NCBI RefSeq assembly: GCF_014109725.1 | Contig: NZ_CP058554.1 | Location: 3,410,001-3,474,000 of the forward strand | Source of the DNA: Comamonas piscis | GTDB lineage: Bacteria > Pseudomonadota > Gammaproteobacteria > Burkholderiales > Burkholderiaceae_C | Direction: 5' to 3' | DNA: 64,000 nt | Part shown: positions 16,234 to 24,917 of the stretch, piece by piece | How positions within the stretch are numbered: position 1 is the stretch's first letter | Layout of the letters: each line of letters starts with the position of its first letter | The notes under the pieces: model-generated | What the model was told of the DNA's origin: nothing | What the model saw: the letters and a program-made list of their open reading frames with translations, nothing else | Databases searched by the model: none | Program-made: the position numbers and the translations under genes

Positions 16234-17382
16234 TCACCACTCCGCCACACTCCCATCCGCATGGCGCCAGATCGGGTTGCGCCAGCGGTGGCCCTCTTTC
16301 GCCCGCTCCACCACATAGGCTTCGTTCACCTCGATGCCCAGGCCCGGGCCGCCGGGGATGGCGACGTAGCCGTCCTGGTAGTGGAAGGCATCGCGGTTGT
16401 GCACGTAGTCGAGCAGGTCGTTGCCCTGGTTGTAGTGGATGCCCAGGCTTTGCTCCTGGATAAAGGCGTTGTAGCAAACCGCATCGATCTGCAGATTGGC
16501 GGCCAGCGCGATGGGGCCCAGCGGGCAGTGCAGCGCCACTGCGACGTCGTAGGCCTCGGCCATCGCGGCAATCTTGCAGGTCTCGGTGATGCCGCCAGCG
16601 TGCGAAGGGTCGGGCTGGATGATGTCCACTCCGCCCAGCGCAAACACGCGCTTGAAATCCCAGCGCGAGTAGAGCCGCTCACCCAGCGCGATCGGGGCGG
16701 CGCCAATGGCTGCCAGCTCGGGGATCACTTCCAAGTGCTCGCTGAGCACCGGCTCCTCGATGAACATCAGGTTGAAATCGCGCAGCTCGCGCATCAGCAC
16801 CTTGGCCATGGGTTTGTGTACCCGGCCGTGGAAATCGACACCAATGCCGATGTCCTTGCCCACCGCCTCGCGGATCATCGCCACATTGGCGACGGCCTGC
16901 TCCACCTTGGCATGGCTGTCGATGTACTGCATCTCCTCGGTGCCGTTCATCTTGACGGCGGTAAAGCCCCGCGCCACAGCCGCTTGCGCCTGGGCCGCCG
17001 TATCCGCCGGCCGGTCGCCGCCGATCCAGGAATAGACACGGATGCGGTCGCGCACCTTGCCGCCCAGCAATTCATGCACCGGCAGGCCCAGCGCCTTGCC
17101 CTTGATATCCCACAGCGCCTGGTCCACTCCGGCTATGGCGCTCATCATCACCGGGCCACCTCGGTAGAACCCGCCGCGGTACATCACATTCCACAGGTCC
17201 TGCACATTGCGTGGGTCGCGGCCCACCAGGTAGTCAGACAGCTCATCGACCGCTGCGGCTACCGTGTGGGCCCGGCCTTCGACCACCGGCTCGCCCCAGC
17301 CGACAATGCCCTCGTCGGTTTCGATCTTGAGAAAGCACCAGCGCGGTGGCACGATAAAGGTGGTGAGCTTGACGATTTTCAT
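16234..17382 (-). CDS. dgoD: D-galactonate dehydratase
   Basis: 382 residues, the same length as E. coli DgoD, and close to it throughout. It belongs to the enolase superfamily: an N-terminal capping domain (about 1-125) and a TIM barrel with acidic metal ligands in VDFHGRV, IEEPV and LGERLYSRW, plus the catalytic histidine in LHCPLGP. It dehydrates D-galactonate to 2-keto-3-deoxy-D-galactonate in the cytosol. It is last of a leftward sugar-acid operon, 51 bp after idnD. The downstream kinase and aldolase (DgoK, DgoA) are not in the window. Confidence 0.93.
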   Translation of the reverse strand: MKIVKLTTFIVPPRWCFLKIETDEGIVGWGEPVVEGRAHTVAAAVDELSDYLVGRDPRNVQDLWNVMYRGGFYRGGPVMMSAIAGVDQALWDIKGKALGLPVHELLGGKVRDRIRVYSWIGGDRPADTAAQAQAAVARGFTAVKMNGTEEMQYIDSHAKVEQAVANVAMIREAVGKDIGIGVDFHGRVHKPMAKVLMRELRDFNLMFIEEPVLSEHLEVIPELAAIGAAPIALGERLYSRWDFKRVFALGGVDIIQPDPSHAGGITETCKIAAMAEAYDVAVALHCPLGPIALAANLQIDAVCYNAFIQEQSLGIHYNQGNDLLDYVHNRDAFHYQDGYVAIPGGPGLGIEVNEAYVVERAKEGHRWRNPIWRHADGSVAEW

Positions 17383-17433
17383 GGGAAGGGCAATGGAAAA
17401 AAGAGGTGGAAGATCAGCGGTTGTGGTGGGCGG

Positions 17434-18471
17434 TCACTCAAAGTCCAGCAACACCTTCATGGCCTGCGAGCGGTCGGCCGCCAGCGCAAAGGCGCGGGCC
17501 GAATCGCGGTAGGACAAGGTGGCCGATATCAGCGGCTTCACATCGACCAAGCCCTTGTTGAGCAGGGCCACAGCGGTCGCAAACTCTTCATGGAAGCGGA
17601 AGGAGCCGCGCCAGTCAAACTCCTTGGCCACCAAGGTGTTGATCGGCAAGGTCATCTCGGCACCGGCCAGGCCCAGCTGCACGATGGTGGCGCGCGGTCG
17701 CAGCACCTCAAAGGCTCCGCGCAAGGCATGCGGGTTGCCGCTGGCCTCGAACAGCACATCGAACTGGCCCTTGTCGGCCGCATAACGGGCCAGGCCATCG
17801 GGCGACTCGCCCACATGTACCACCTCATCAGCGCCGACCTGCAAGGCCTTGGCCAGCGGGTGCGCGCTCATGTCGGTGGCCACAATGTGCTCGGCGCCTG
17901 CGCGGCGCGCTGCGATGATGGCCAAGGCCCCAATCGGTCCGCATCCTGTCACCAGCACCTTGCGGCCCAGCAGCGGGCCCGCCCGCTGCACACCATGCAG
18001 GGCCACGGCCAGCGGCTCGGCCATGGCGCCTTCGGCATCGCTCACCTGGGGGGCCAGCAGATGGGCCTGGTGCGACTCGATGACGATCTGCTGGCGAAAC
18101 GCGCCTTGCACATGGGGTGTGCGCATGGCGCTGCCGTAGTAGCGCATGTCCAGGCAGTGGTTCTGCAGGCCCATCTGGCAAAAGCGGCACTGGCCGCAGG
18201 GCCAGCTGGGGCTGACTGCAATGCGCTGACCGGCAGCAAACCCGGTCACATCGGCGCCCAGCGACTCGATAACGCCCGAGACCTCATGGCCCAGCACCAT
18301 CGGCTCCTTGATGCGCACCGTGCCAAAGCCGCCATGCTGGTAGTAGTGCAGGTCAGAGCCGCAGATGCCGCCGCAGCGCACCCTTACCAACATCTGGCCA
18401 GGCCCGGGCGCAGGCGCGGGGACGGATTGCACGCGCAGATCGCCGGGTGCGTGAATAACAAGCGCTTCCAT
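17434..18471 (-). CDS. idnD: L-idonate 5-dehydrogenase (Zn-dependent)
   Basis: 345 residues from the ATG at 18471, preceded by AGGAA; an open frame upstream to 18561 has no domain content. It is a medium-chain zinc alcohol dehydrogenase. GGICGSDLHYY holds the catalytic zinc cysteine, GHEVSG the His-Glu pair, and CGQCRFC-x7-C the structural zinc site. The nucleotide site is GCGPIGALA. It matches E. coli IdnD closely in the N-terminal half (HYYQHGGFG and MVLGHEVSG). It oxidises L-idonate to 5-keto-D-gluconate with NAD(P). The partner 5-ketogluconate reductase-like gene opens the same operon. Confidence 0.88.
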   Translation of the reverse strand: MEALVIHAPGDLRVQSVPAPAPGPGQMLVRVRCGGICGSDLHYYQHGGFGTVRIKEPMVLGHEVSGVIESLGADVTGFAAGQRIAVSPSWPCGQCRFCQMGLQNHCLDMRYYGSAMRTPHVQGAFRQQIVIESHQAHLLAPQVSDAEGAMAEPLAVALHGVQRAGPLLGRKVLVTGCGPIGALAIIAARRAGAEHIVATDMSAHPLAKALQVGADEVVHVGESPDGLARYAADKGQFDVLFEASGNPHALRGAFEVLRPRATIVQLGLAGAEMTLPINTLVAKEFDWRGSFRFHEEFATAVALLNKGLVDVKPLISATLSYRDSARAFALAADRSQAMKVLLDFE

Positions 18472-18508
18472 GTCAGAAGTTCCTAGTTGGCTTGAATGAG
18501 AGAAGGTC

Positions 18509-19534
18509 TTAGCGTTTGGTATTGCGGTAACTGGCCAGCGCCGCATAAAACGACTGGGCAAACTCCGTACCTACCGTCGCCTGGTTTTTGTCGATCACCG
18601 GCTGCACTGCCGCACGGATTTTTTCCAGCTCGGCGGCGGGCATCTCGCCCACCTGCATGCCATGGGACTTGAGCTCGGCGACGACCTCGCCGGCCTGGCG
18701 CAGCTCTTCGCTGCGCTGCACTGTGCGCGCCTTTTCAGCAGCCTGCTGCACGGCCTGCTGCTGGGCAGCGCTCAGGCTGGCCCACCATTTGTCCGAGGCG
18801 ATCAGCGCCACGGGCGTGTAGACATGGTTGGTAATGGTCAGGTACTTCTGCACCTCGTACATCTTGTTGGCATACATGTCGACCACCGGGTGTTCATAGC
18901 CGTCCAGCGCCTTGATCTCCAGCGCAGGATAGACCTCGGAGAAGGCCATCGGCACGGCGTTCATGCCCATGGCATTGAAGCTGGCCAGCGCCATCGGGCT
19001 TTGCATCACGCGCACGCGCAGGCCCTTCATGTCGGCCATCGTCGCCAGCGGGCGCTTGCTGTTGGACATATTGCGGAAGGCACCGCCCGCCCAGACGAGG
19101 CCGCGCATCTTCATGTCGGCAATGCCGTCCAGCATCTGGCGGCCGATGGGGCCGTCGAGCACATGGGCGGCTTCGGCATCGCTGGCAAACAGAAACGGAA
19201 AATCAAAAATCTGCAGCGCCTTCTTGCGCGCAGCGATGGGCGACAGCGCGCCCATGTACAAGTCTTGCGTGCCGCTCTGCACCGCAATCAGCATCTTGTC
19301 TTCGCTGCCCAGGGTGGCACTGCTGTAGACGTCAACGACGACCTTGCCGTCCGTCGCCTTGCCCACATCGGCGGCGAACTGCTTCATCGCGATGGCACGC
19401 GGGTGCGAATCGGCAAAGGAATGGCCCAGGCGTGCGCGCTTGGCGTCTTGTGCCTGCGCGGGTGCGAGGCCCAGCACGGCCAAGGTGGCGAAGGCAAGGC
19501 CTGCAATGAGGCTTCGGCGTTGGATCAGTTTCAT
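18509..19534 (-). CDS. TRAP transporter receptor DctP (second of two)
   Basis: 341 residues with a signal peptide ending about residue 28 (APAQA-QD). It is a periplasmic substrate-binding protein of the DctP family: VQSGTQDLYMGALSPIA, the conserved substrate-contact region around GLRVRVMQSP, and FSEVYPALEIKALDG are visible. It should capture a carboxylate sugar acid for the DctQM permease encoded just upstream. A second DctP gene lies on the other side of the permease genes, so this operon encodes two receptors for one channel. The spacing is 114 bp after dctM and 37 bp before idnD. Confidence 0.9.
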   Translation of the reverse strand: MKLIQRRSLIAGLAFATLAVLGLAPAQAQDAKRARLGHSFADSHPRAIAMKQFAADVGKATDGKVVVDVYSSATLGSEDKMLIAVQSGTQDLYMGALSPIAARKKALQIFDFPFLFASDAEAAHVLDGPIGRQMLDGIADMKMRGLVWAGGAFRNMSNSKRPLATMADMKGLRVRVMQSPMALASFNAMGMNAVPMAFSEVYPALEIKALDGYEHPVVDMYANKMYEVQKYLTITNHVYTPVALIASDKWWASLSAAQQQAVQQAAEKARTVQRSEELRQAGEVVAELKSHGMQVGEMPAAELEKIRAAVQPVIDKNQATVGTEFAQSFYAALASYRNTKR

Positions 19535-19648
19535 GGTCGTCTCCTGGAATTTTGGGCAAAGCCCGCCCCGGCACTTTCGTTCGCGTCTGCGTTGACAAGC
19601 GCCTGGGGGCTCTTCAATAGATAGGCTTGGGTGTAGCGGGTTGGGGGT

Positions 19649-20929
19649 TTAGCGGCTCATCATCTCTAGCGGCCACATGACGATCTGCGGAAACACCACC
19701 AGCAGGAACATCACAATCGTCTGGGCGACCATGAAAGGGATGACCCCCTTGATGGCGCCACTCATCGGTATCTTGGCCACCCCGCAGACAACATTGAGCA
19801 CAGTGCCCACCGGAGGAGTGACCAGGCCGATGGCATTGTTCATGATGAAGAGCACGCCGAAGTAGACCGGGTCGATGCCCGCTTGCTTGAGCACCGGCAT
19901 CAGCACGGGCGTCATGATCAGTACCGTCGGTGTGAAATCCAACGCCGTACCCACCAGCAGCACCAGCACCATCAGCGCAAAGGTCAGCAGCATCTTGTTG
20001 TCCATCAACGGCTCGACCAGGGTCGCCAGCTGCTGTGGGATATTGGCGGTGGTGATCAGCCAAGCGGACACACCGGCGGCCGACACCAGGAACATGATGA
20101 TGGCGGTGGTCTCGGCTGCGCGGTAGATCAGTGCGAACAGCTGGTTCAGCTTGATCTCGCGGTAGATGAACATGCCCACGACCAGCGAGTACATGGCGGC
20201 AATCACGGCGGCTTCGGTGGGGGTGAACCAGCCAGCCTTCAAGCCGCCGATGATGACCACCGGCAGCACCAGCGCCCACAGCGATTGGCGCGTGGCAGCC
20301 AGGCGCTCGGCGGTGCTGCGCTTGGGTTCGGTCACGATCGGGTCGCGGCCAATGCACCAGCGCCAGGCCAGCAAAATCGCCACGCCCATCAGCAGGCCCG
20401 GCACAATGCCAGCCATGAACAGCTTGGTGATGGACACGCCACCGGTCACGCCATACAGAATCATTGCGATCGATGGCGGAATCACCGGCGCAATGATGCC
20501 GCCGCTGGCGATCAGGCCGCAAGAGCGGTTCACGTCATAGCCGGCCTTGCGCATCATCGGCACCAGCACGGCGGCCAGCGCAGCGGTATCGGCCACGGCC
20601 GAGCCCGACAGCGAAGCCATGATCACCGCAGCGCCGACTGCCACATAGCCCAGGCCGCCACGGATATGGCCAATCCAGGCCATGGCCATCTGGATGATGC
20701 GCCGCGTCATGCCGCCGGCGTTCATGAACTCGCCCGCCAGCATAAAGAACGGCACCGCCAGCAAGGGGAAGCTATTGGCGCCATCCCACATGTTCTGCAC
20801 GACGATCTGCGGATCGGTAAAGCCCATGTAGTACATCAGCGCCAGGCCGCAGCCAATCAACGCGAAAGCCACGGGCATGCCCAGCGCCATCAGGCCCAGG
20901 AGCGACGAGATAAAAATGAAGATGGTCAT
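19649..20929 (-). CDS. TRAP transporter large permease DctM
   Basis: 426 residues, the normal length. About 11-12 hydrophobic segments span the whole protein, with DctM signatures such as LAGEFMNAGGMTRRII, SGSAVADTAALAAVL and NAIGLVTPPVG near the end. It forms the sodium-driven channel in the inner membrane. Its ATG overlaps the DctQ stop by four bases, so the two are translated together. Confidence 0.93.
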   Translation of the reverse strand: MTIFIFISSLLGLMALGMPVAFALIGCGLALMYYMGFTDPQIVVQNMWDGANSFPLLAVPFFMLAGEFMNAGGMTRRIIQMAMAWIGHIRGGLGYVAVGAAVIMASLSGSAVADTAALAAVLVPMMRKAGYDVNRSCGLIASGGIIAPVIPPSIAMILYGVTGGVSITKLFMAGIVPGLLMGVAILLAWRWCIGRDPIVTEPKRSTAERLAATRQSLWALVLPVVIIGGLKAGWFTPTEAAVIAAMYSLVVGMFIYREIKLNQLFALIYRAAETTAIIMFLVSAAGVSAWLITTANIPQQLATLVEPLMDNKMLLTFALMVLVLLVGTALDFTPTVLIMTPVLMPVLKQAGIDPVYFGVLFIMNNAIGLVTPPVGTVLNVVCGVAKIPMSGAIKGVIPFMVAQTIVMFLLVVFPQIVMWPLEMMSR

Positions 20930-21516
20930 GCGCGACCTCCCTGTGTACCCTGCGAACCCGTTTGCGCCTGCATCGCGTGCTCGGCCTCGCGGGCCTCTTC
21001 CATGCCCTCTTCCTGCACATCGATCAGCTCATGGTCCGGCACCCGCCCCATCAACAGCCGCACCAGGTTGGACAGGCAGATCAGCCCAATGGCTGCGCCG
21101 GTGAAATAGCTCACGCCGTAGACCCAGAGCATGCTCAGCTGCGCCACCGGCGAGGCATTGCCCGCGATGATGTCGTGCTGCAGCCAGGTGCCGTAGACGA
21201 TGTAGATGCAGCAGACCAGCATCACCGCCTGGCTCAGGCCCCAGCAGACGCGGCGGCCTGCCACGGGCAGCAGCTGCACCATCAAATCCACCCCCAGGTG
21301 GGCGCGCTTGCGCATGCCTACGATGGCGCCCAGAAAGGTCATCCACACAAAGGCAAAGCGCGGAACCTCTTCGGACAGATCAATGCCGGTGTTGAAGAAC
21401 AGCCGCAGCATCACATTGCCGAACACCATCACCAGCATGACGAGCATGCACAGCACCATCATGATTTCCAGCGCGCGGATCAGCCCGTCCGCGAGCCTTT
21501 TAAGTACATTGCCCAT
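20926..21516 (-). CDS. TRAP transporter small permease DctQ
   Basis: 196 residues from the ATG at 21516, which has a GGAAAGG site; a longer frame to 21597 adds residues without domain character. Four transmembrane helices are visible (about 18-42, 50-70, 88-112, 130-152) with the DctQ pattern SEEVPRFAFVWMTFLGA. The C-terminal 35 residues are acidic and extend beyond the typical family length. It pairs with DctM in the inner membrane. Two hairpins lie between it and the upstream receptor gene. Confidence 0.9.
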   Translation of the reverse strand: MGNVLKRLADGLIRALEIMMVLCMLVMLVMVFGNVMLRLFFNTGIDLSEEVPRFAFVWMTFLGAIVGMRKRAHLGVDLMVQLLPVAGRRVCWGLSQAVMLVCCIYIVYGTWLQHDIIAGNASPVAQLSMLWVYGVSYFTGAAIGLICLSNLVRLLMGRVPDHELIDVQEEGMEEAREAEHAMQAQTGSQGTQGGRA

Positions 21517-21581
21517 GGCAACACCTTTCCCGGCAGCAGGGCTTATGCCCTGCCACCACCTGAAGCTTGTAGGTCTTGGTC

Positions 21582-21608
21582 GGCAGCGCCGCGCCATGGG
21601 GCGCTGCC
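21582..21608 (-). promoter_or_regulatory. intercistronic hairpin 2 between dctP and dctQ
   Basis: A perfect 9-bp stem, GGCAGCGCC with GGCGCTGCC, and a 9-base loop, without a T-run. It lies between the receptor gene and dctQ and could stabilise the upstream mRNA or attenuate the downstream genes. Confidence 0.45.
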
Positions 21609-21635
21609 AGAACGTTGAAGTAAGACGAAAGGCTT

Positions 21636-21662
21636 GGGCCCCGCCTACGCAGGCAGGGGCCC
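21636..21662 (-). promoter_or_regulatory. intercistronic hairpin 1 after dctP
   Basis: Just after the first receptor stop, GGGCCCCGCCT pairs with AGGC-A-GGGGCCC, giving an 11-bp stem with one bulged A and a 4-base loop. It is very GC-rich with no T-run, the form of an mRNA-stabilising or attenuating hairpin rather than a full terminator. Confidence 0.5.
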
Positions 21663-21669
21663 CAGGCCC

Positions 21670-22683
21670 TTACTTGGCCTTGCGGGCCTGGTCGATCTCG
21701 GCAAAGAAGCCCTTGACGAATTCATCACCGATTTGCGGCGAGAACTTGGCCAGCACCGGGTTGACCTTGTCTTGCATGCGCGCCAGCTCAGCGGCGGGCA
21801 TGCTGTCCACCGTCACGCCCGCCTTTTTGAAGTTCTCGATGGCTTCGCTGTCGCCTTCGTCAAGCAGCTTGCGCTGCAGCAGGCCGGCTTCGGTCGCGGC
21901 CTTTTGCACACCGGCCTTGTCAGCGGGCGACAGGGCATCCCAGAACTTCTTGGATGCCACCAGCGCGGACGGCGTGTAGACATGGTTGGTGATGGTGATG
22001 AACTTCTGCACTTCCTGCATCTTGTTCGCCCACATGTGCTGCAGGGGGTTCTCCTGGCCGTCCAGCGCCTTGATCTCCAGCGCCGGGAAGACCTCGGCAA
22101 AGGCCATCGGCGTCGCATTGGCGCCCAGGGTCTTCCAGGTGTCCAGCGCGACCGGGTTGGTCATCACGCGGATCTTCAGGCCGCTCACATCCTCGGGCTT
22201 GGCCACGCGGTGCTTGCTGTTGGACAGGTTGCGAAAGCCCATGCCGGTCCAGGTCAGGCCCACCAAGTTGGCCGGTGCGATCTTTTCAAAGATCTTTTTG
22301 GACGAGGCGCCATCGAGCACCGCATAGACTTCGGCCGAGTTGCGGAACATAAAGGGCAGATCCCAGACCTGCACCTCCTTGACCCGCGAGGACAGCGGCG
22401 CCAGGGTTCCGATATACAGATCTTGCGTGCCCGATTGCACGGCTTGCAGCTGCTTCTCATCGCTGCCCAGCACGGCGCTGTGGTAGGCCTGCACCTTCAC
22501 ATTGCCATTGGTGTAGGTGGATGCGAGCTCGGCGAACTTGTTCATCGCAATGGCTTGCGGATGGCTCTCGGGCATGGCGTGGCCGACGCGGGCCTTGACC
22601 TCGGCATAGGCCGCGCCAATGCCCATGGCCGATACCGCCAGGGTCGCCATCAGGGTGCGGCGCAGTGGGAAGTGGATGCTCAT
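21670..22683 (-). CDS. TRAP transporter receptor DctP (first of two)
   Basis: 337 residues from the ATG at 22683 with GGAGA upstream; the frame runs on to 22752 without signal-peptide character. The signal peptide ends near AAYA-EVKA (about residue 27). DctP-family pattern: VQSGTQDLYIGTLAPLS, GLKIRVMTNPVALDTW and FAEVFPALEIKALDG. It is clearly paralogous to the receptor at 18509-19534 but diverged, so the two may bind different aldonates. It sits 65 bp after the ManD-family gene. Confidence 0.9.
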   Translation of the reverse strand: MSIHFPLRRTLMATLAVSAMGIGAAYAEVKARVGHAMPESHPQAIAMNKFAELASTYTNGNVKVQAYHSAVLGSDEKQLQAVQSGTQDLYIGTLAPLSSRVKEVQVWDLPFMFRNSAEVYAVLDGASSKKIFEKIAPANLVGLTWTGMGFRNLSNSKHRVAKPEDVSGLKIRVMTNPVALDTWKTLGANATPMAFAEVFPALEIKALDGQENPLQHMWANKMQEVQKFITITNHVYTPSALVASKKFWDALSPADKAGVQKAATEAGLLQRKLLDEGDSEAIENFKKAGVTVDSMPAAELARMQDKVNPVLAKFSPQIGDEFVKGFFAEIDQARKAK

Positions 22684-22748
22684 CTGTCTGTCTCCGTCTT
22701 TGTTGTGAGTCGAAAAAAGCCGGCGCTGCTGGCCCGGCATGCTGGGAA

Positions 22749-23996
22749 TCAAGGGGTCTGCAGGCTCCCGTCGGCCAAGCGCGTCTGCGTCCAGGTGGTT
22801 ACCGCGCTGCTGCAGGGGTACTTGGCGGCCTCGCGCTCGTCGATGTCCACGCCCAGGCCGGGGAGGTCATTGGCATACACATGGCCATTGCTGAACGTGG
22901 GCAACCCAGGGAACACGGCCAGCAGCGCATCGCGCGGGCCTTTCAGTTCCTGGATCACAAAATTGGGTGGCTCGGTGCCCGACCATTCCTGCACGCCAAA
23001 ATTGCGCGAGGCCAGGTCGATATGGATATTGGCCGCATGGGCCAGCGGCGACATATCGCCCGGGCCATGCCAGGCCGTGCGCACGCCGTACTGCTCGGCA
23101 AATATCTGCAGCTTGCGCGCGGGGGTGATGCCGCCCACTTGGCTCAGGTGTACGCGGATAAAGTCAATCAGCCGCTCGGCGATGATGCCGCGCCACTCAA
23201 ACGGGTGGTTAAACAGCTCGCCCTGGGCCAACGGCACATTGGTCTTGTCGCGCAGCTGGCGCAGCCAGTCGCCCTCTTCCAGCGCAATCGCGTCTTCCAG
23301 AAAGAACAGTTCATAGGGCTCCAGCGCCTGCGCAAAGCGGATCGCATCGGCCGGTTTGAGGCGCTCGTGTACGTCATGGCACAGCTCCACCTCAAAGCCA
23401 ATGCGGCTGCGGATGGCATCAAACATCTTCAGCGTCTCGCGCATGTACTTGCGCGCATCCAGGTAGATACCATCGGCCGCGCCTTGGGGTGCGGTAGCAG
23501 GCGCCGCGCCAAAGCCGCCACCGCCATAGCCACCGCTTTGGCAGCGGATGTGGCTGATGCCCTGCTCGCGGTACTTCTGGATGTTGTCGCAAAGCTCTTC
23601 CAGATCGCGCCCATCGGCATGGCGGTAAATAGGCACGCCCTCGCGCAGCTTGCCGCCCAGCAACTGGTACAGCGGCATGCCAGCCTGCTTGCCCTTCAGG
23701 TCCCACAGCGCCATGTCGACGCCCGAGATCGCATTGTTCTCGATGGGACCGTTGCGCCAGTAGGCGTTCTGGTGCATCAGCTGCCACAGCTCTTCAATCT
23801 GGCTGGCATCGCGGCCGATCAGCAACGGGCGCAGATACTGCTCGACCAGGCACTGCACCGCCAAATGGCGGTAGGCAAAGGTGGCGCAGCCCAGGCCGTA
23901 AAGGCCGGGCTGGTTGGTCTCGATCTTGACGACCAGGAGGTTGATGCCCTCCGGTGCTGTCGCGATGACTTTGACGTCGGTAATCAAGGTGGCCAT
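22749..23996 (-). CDS. ManD/RspA-family sugar-acid dehydratase
   Basis: 415 residues; E. coli RspA is about 404. Enolase superfamily, D-mannonate dehydratase subgroup: metal ligands in CHDVHERL, FLEDA and QGELF, and an HGPGDMSP loop with a catalytic His. The long loop rich in Gly around residues 155-175 (QSGGYGGGG) is typical of ManD proteins. Members dehydrate D-mannonate and/or D-gluconate to 2-keto-3-deoxygluconate; some have very low activity, so the true substrate is uncertain. It is second in the operon, 14 bp after the SDR gene. Confidence 0.87.
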   Translation of the reverse strand: MATLITDVKVIATAPEGINLLVVKIETNQPGLYGLGCATFAYRHLAVQCLVEQYLRPLLIGRDASQIEELWQLMHQNAYWRNGPIENNAISGVDMALWDLKGKQAGMPLYQLLGGKLREGVPIYRHADGRDLEELCDNIQKYREQGISHIRCQSGGYGGGGFGAAPATAPQGAADGIYLDARKYMRETLKMFDAIRSRIGFEVELCHDVHERLKPADAIRFAQALEPYELFFLEDAIALEEGDWLRQLRDKTNVPLAQGELFNHPFEWRGIIAERLIDFIRVHLSQVGGITPARKLQIFAEQYGVRTAWHGPGDMSPLAHAANIHIDLASRNFGVQEWSGTEPPNFVIQELKGPRDALLAVFPGLPTFSNGHVYANDLPGLGVDIDEREAAKYPCSSAVTTWTQTRLADGSLQTP

Positions 23997-24010
23997 GGTG
24001 ATGCGCCCGC

Positions 24011-24781
24011 TTACAGCACCGCCAACCAGCCACCATCCACATAGATGATCTGGCCGTTGACATAGTTGGATGCGCCCGAGGCCAGGTAAATGGCAGTGCC
24101 CACCAGCTCATCGGGCCGGCCCCAGCGCTGCGTGGGGTTGCTGGCCTTGACCCAGGCATCAAACGCCACGTTGTTGACCAGGGCCTCGTTCATGTCGGTC
24201 AAGATGTAGCCCGGGCCGATGGAGTTGGCCTGGATGCCATGCATGGCCCACTCGGCCGCCATGGCCTTGGAGAGCATCTTGATGCCGCCCTTGGCCACCG
24301 TGTAGGGCGCTACCGTGGCGCGTGCTGCCTCGCTGGTGAGCGAGCCGATATTGATGATCTTGCCCCCGGTACCGCGCGCAATCATGCGGCGCGCTGCCGT
24401 GCGGCCCACGACAAAGGCCGCCGTCAGGTTGGTGTTGATGACCCGGCTCCAGTCCTCCAGGGACACATCCAGCAAGGGCTCGCGGTGCTGGATGCCGGCG
24501 TTGTTGACGACGATGTCGATCGCCAGGCCCTGGGCATCAAATGCAGCAAAAGCTGCCTCGACCGCCGCCTGGTCTGCCACATCAAAGGCGGCCCCCTGCA
24601 CCTTCAGGCCCAGGCCCTGCAGCTGCGCGACCGCCGCATCCACCGCTGCCTGCTGGCGGCTGTTGATCACCACCGTGCCCCCGGATTCCGCCAAGCCTTG
24701 GGCCAGCGCCAGCCCAATGCCGCGCGAGGAACCGGTAATCAGCGCCGTACGGCCGGACAGATCAAACAGCGAACGAGACAT
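24011..24781 (-). CDS. idnO: gluconate 5-dehydrogenase-like SDR
   Basis: 256 residues. Classical SDR with TGSSRGIG at 16-23, NNAG, Ser in IGSLTS and PYTVAK carrying YxxxK. It is similar along its length to E. coli IdnO, including NAGIQHREP and the C-terminal YVDGG. IdnO reversibly reduces 5-keto-D-gluconate to D-gluconate in the cytosol. Here it heads the operon and, with IdnD, would convert L-idonate to D-gluconate, which the dehydratases could process. A candidate GntR operator lies 47 bp upstream. Confidence 0.87.
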   Translation of the reverse strand: MSRSLFDLSGRTALITGSSRGIGLALAQGLAESGGTVVINSRQQAAVDAAVAQLQGLGLKVQGAAFDVADQAAVEAAFAAFDAQGLAIDIVVNNAGIQHREPLLDVSLEDWSRVINTNLTAAFVVGRTAARRMIARGTGGKIINIGSLTSEAARATVAPYTVAKGGIKMLSKAMAAEWAMHGIQANSIGPGYILTDMNEALVNNVAFDAWVKASNPTQRWGRPDELVGTAIYLASGASNYVNGQIIYVDGGWLAVL

Positions 24782-24827
24782 GGAATGGCGACCTTGAGAA
24801 TTTCAGAAGTCGCCATCATCGTTTTAT

Positions 24828-24845
24828 TTGTATGATGATTGAATC
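24828..24845. promoter_or_regulatory. candidate GntR/FadR operator upstream of idnO
   Basis: TTGTATGATGATTGAATC lies between the regulator gene and idnO. It matches 16 of 18 bases with a site on the opposite strand at the regulator's own start (25639-25656). CATCAT a few bases to the left also pairs with ATGATG here. Two copies at the two likely promoters point to an operator. Confidence 0.6.
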
Positions 24846-24917
24846 AGAGCAAACCCTAGGATTTTTACTGCGCATGTGCTTTGGGCGACAGCCGCGCAAA
24901 GCCTGGATTTGCGGCCC

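Noticed and set aside
15931..18486. 851-codon plus-strand frame across dgoD and idnD
   Set aside because: Shadow of two recognisable enzymes on the minus strand; no start signal or domain.
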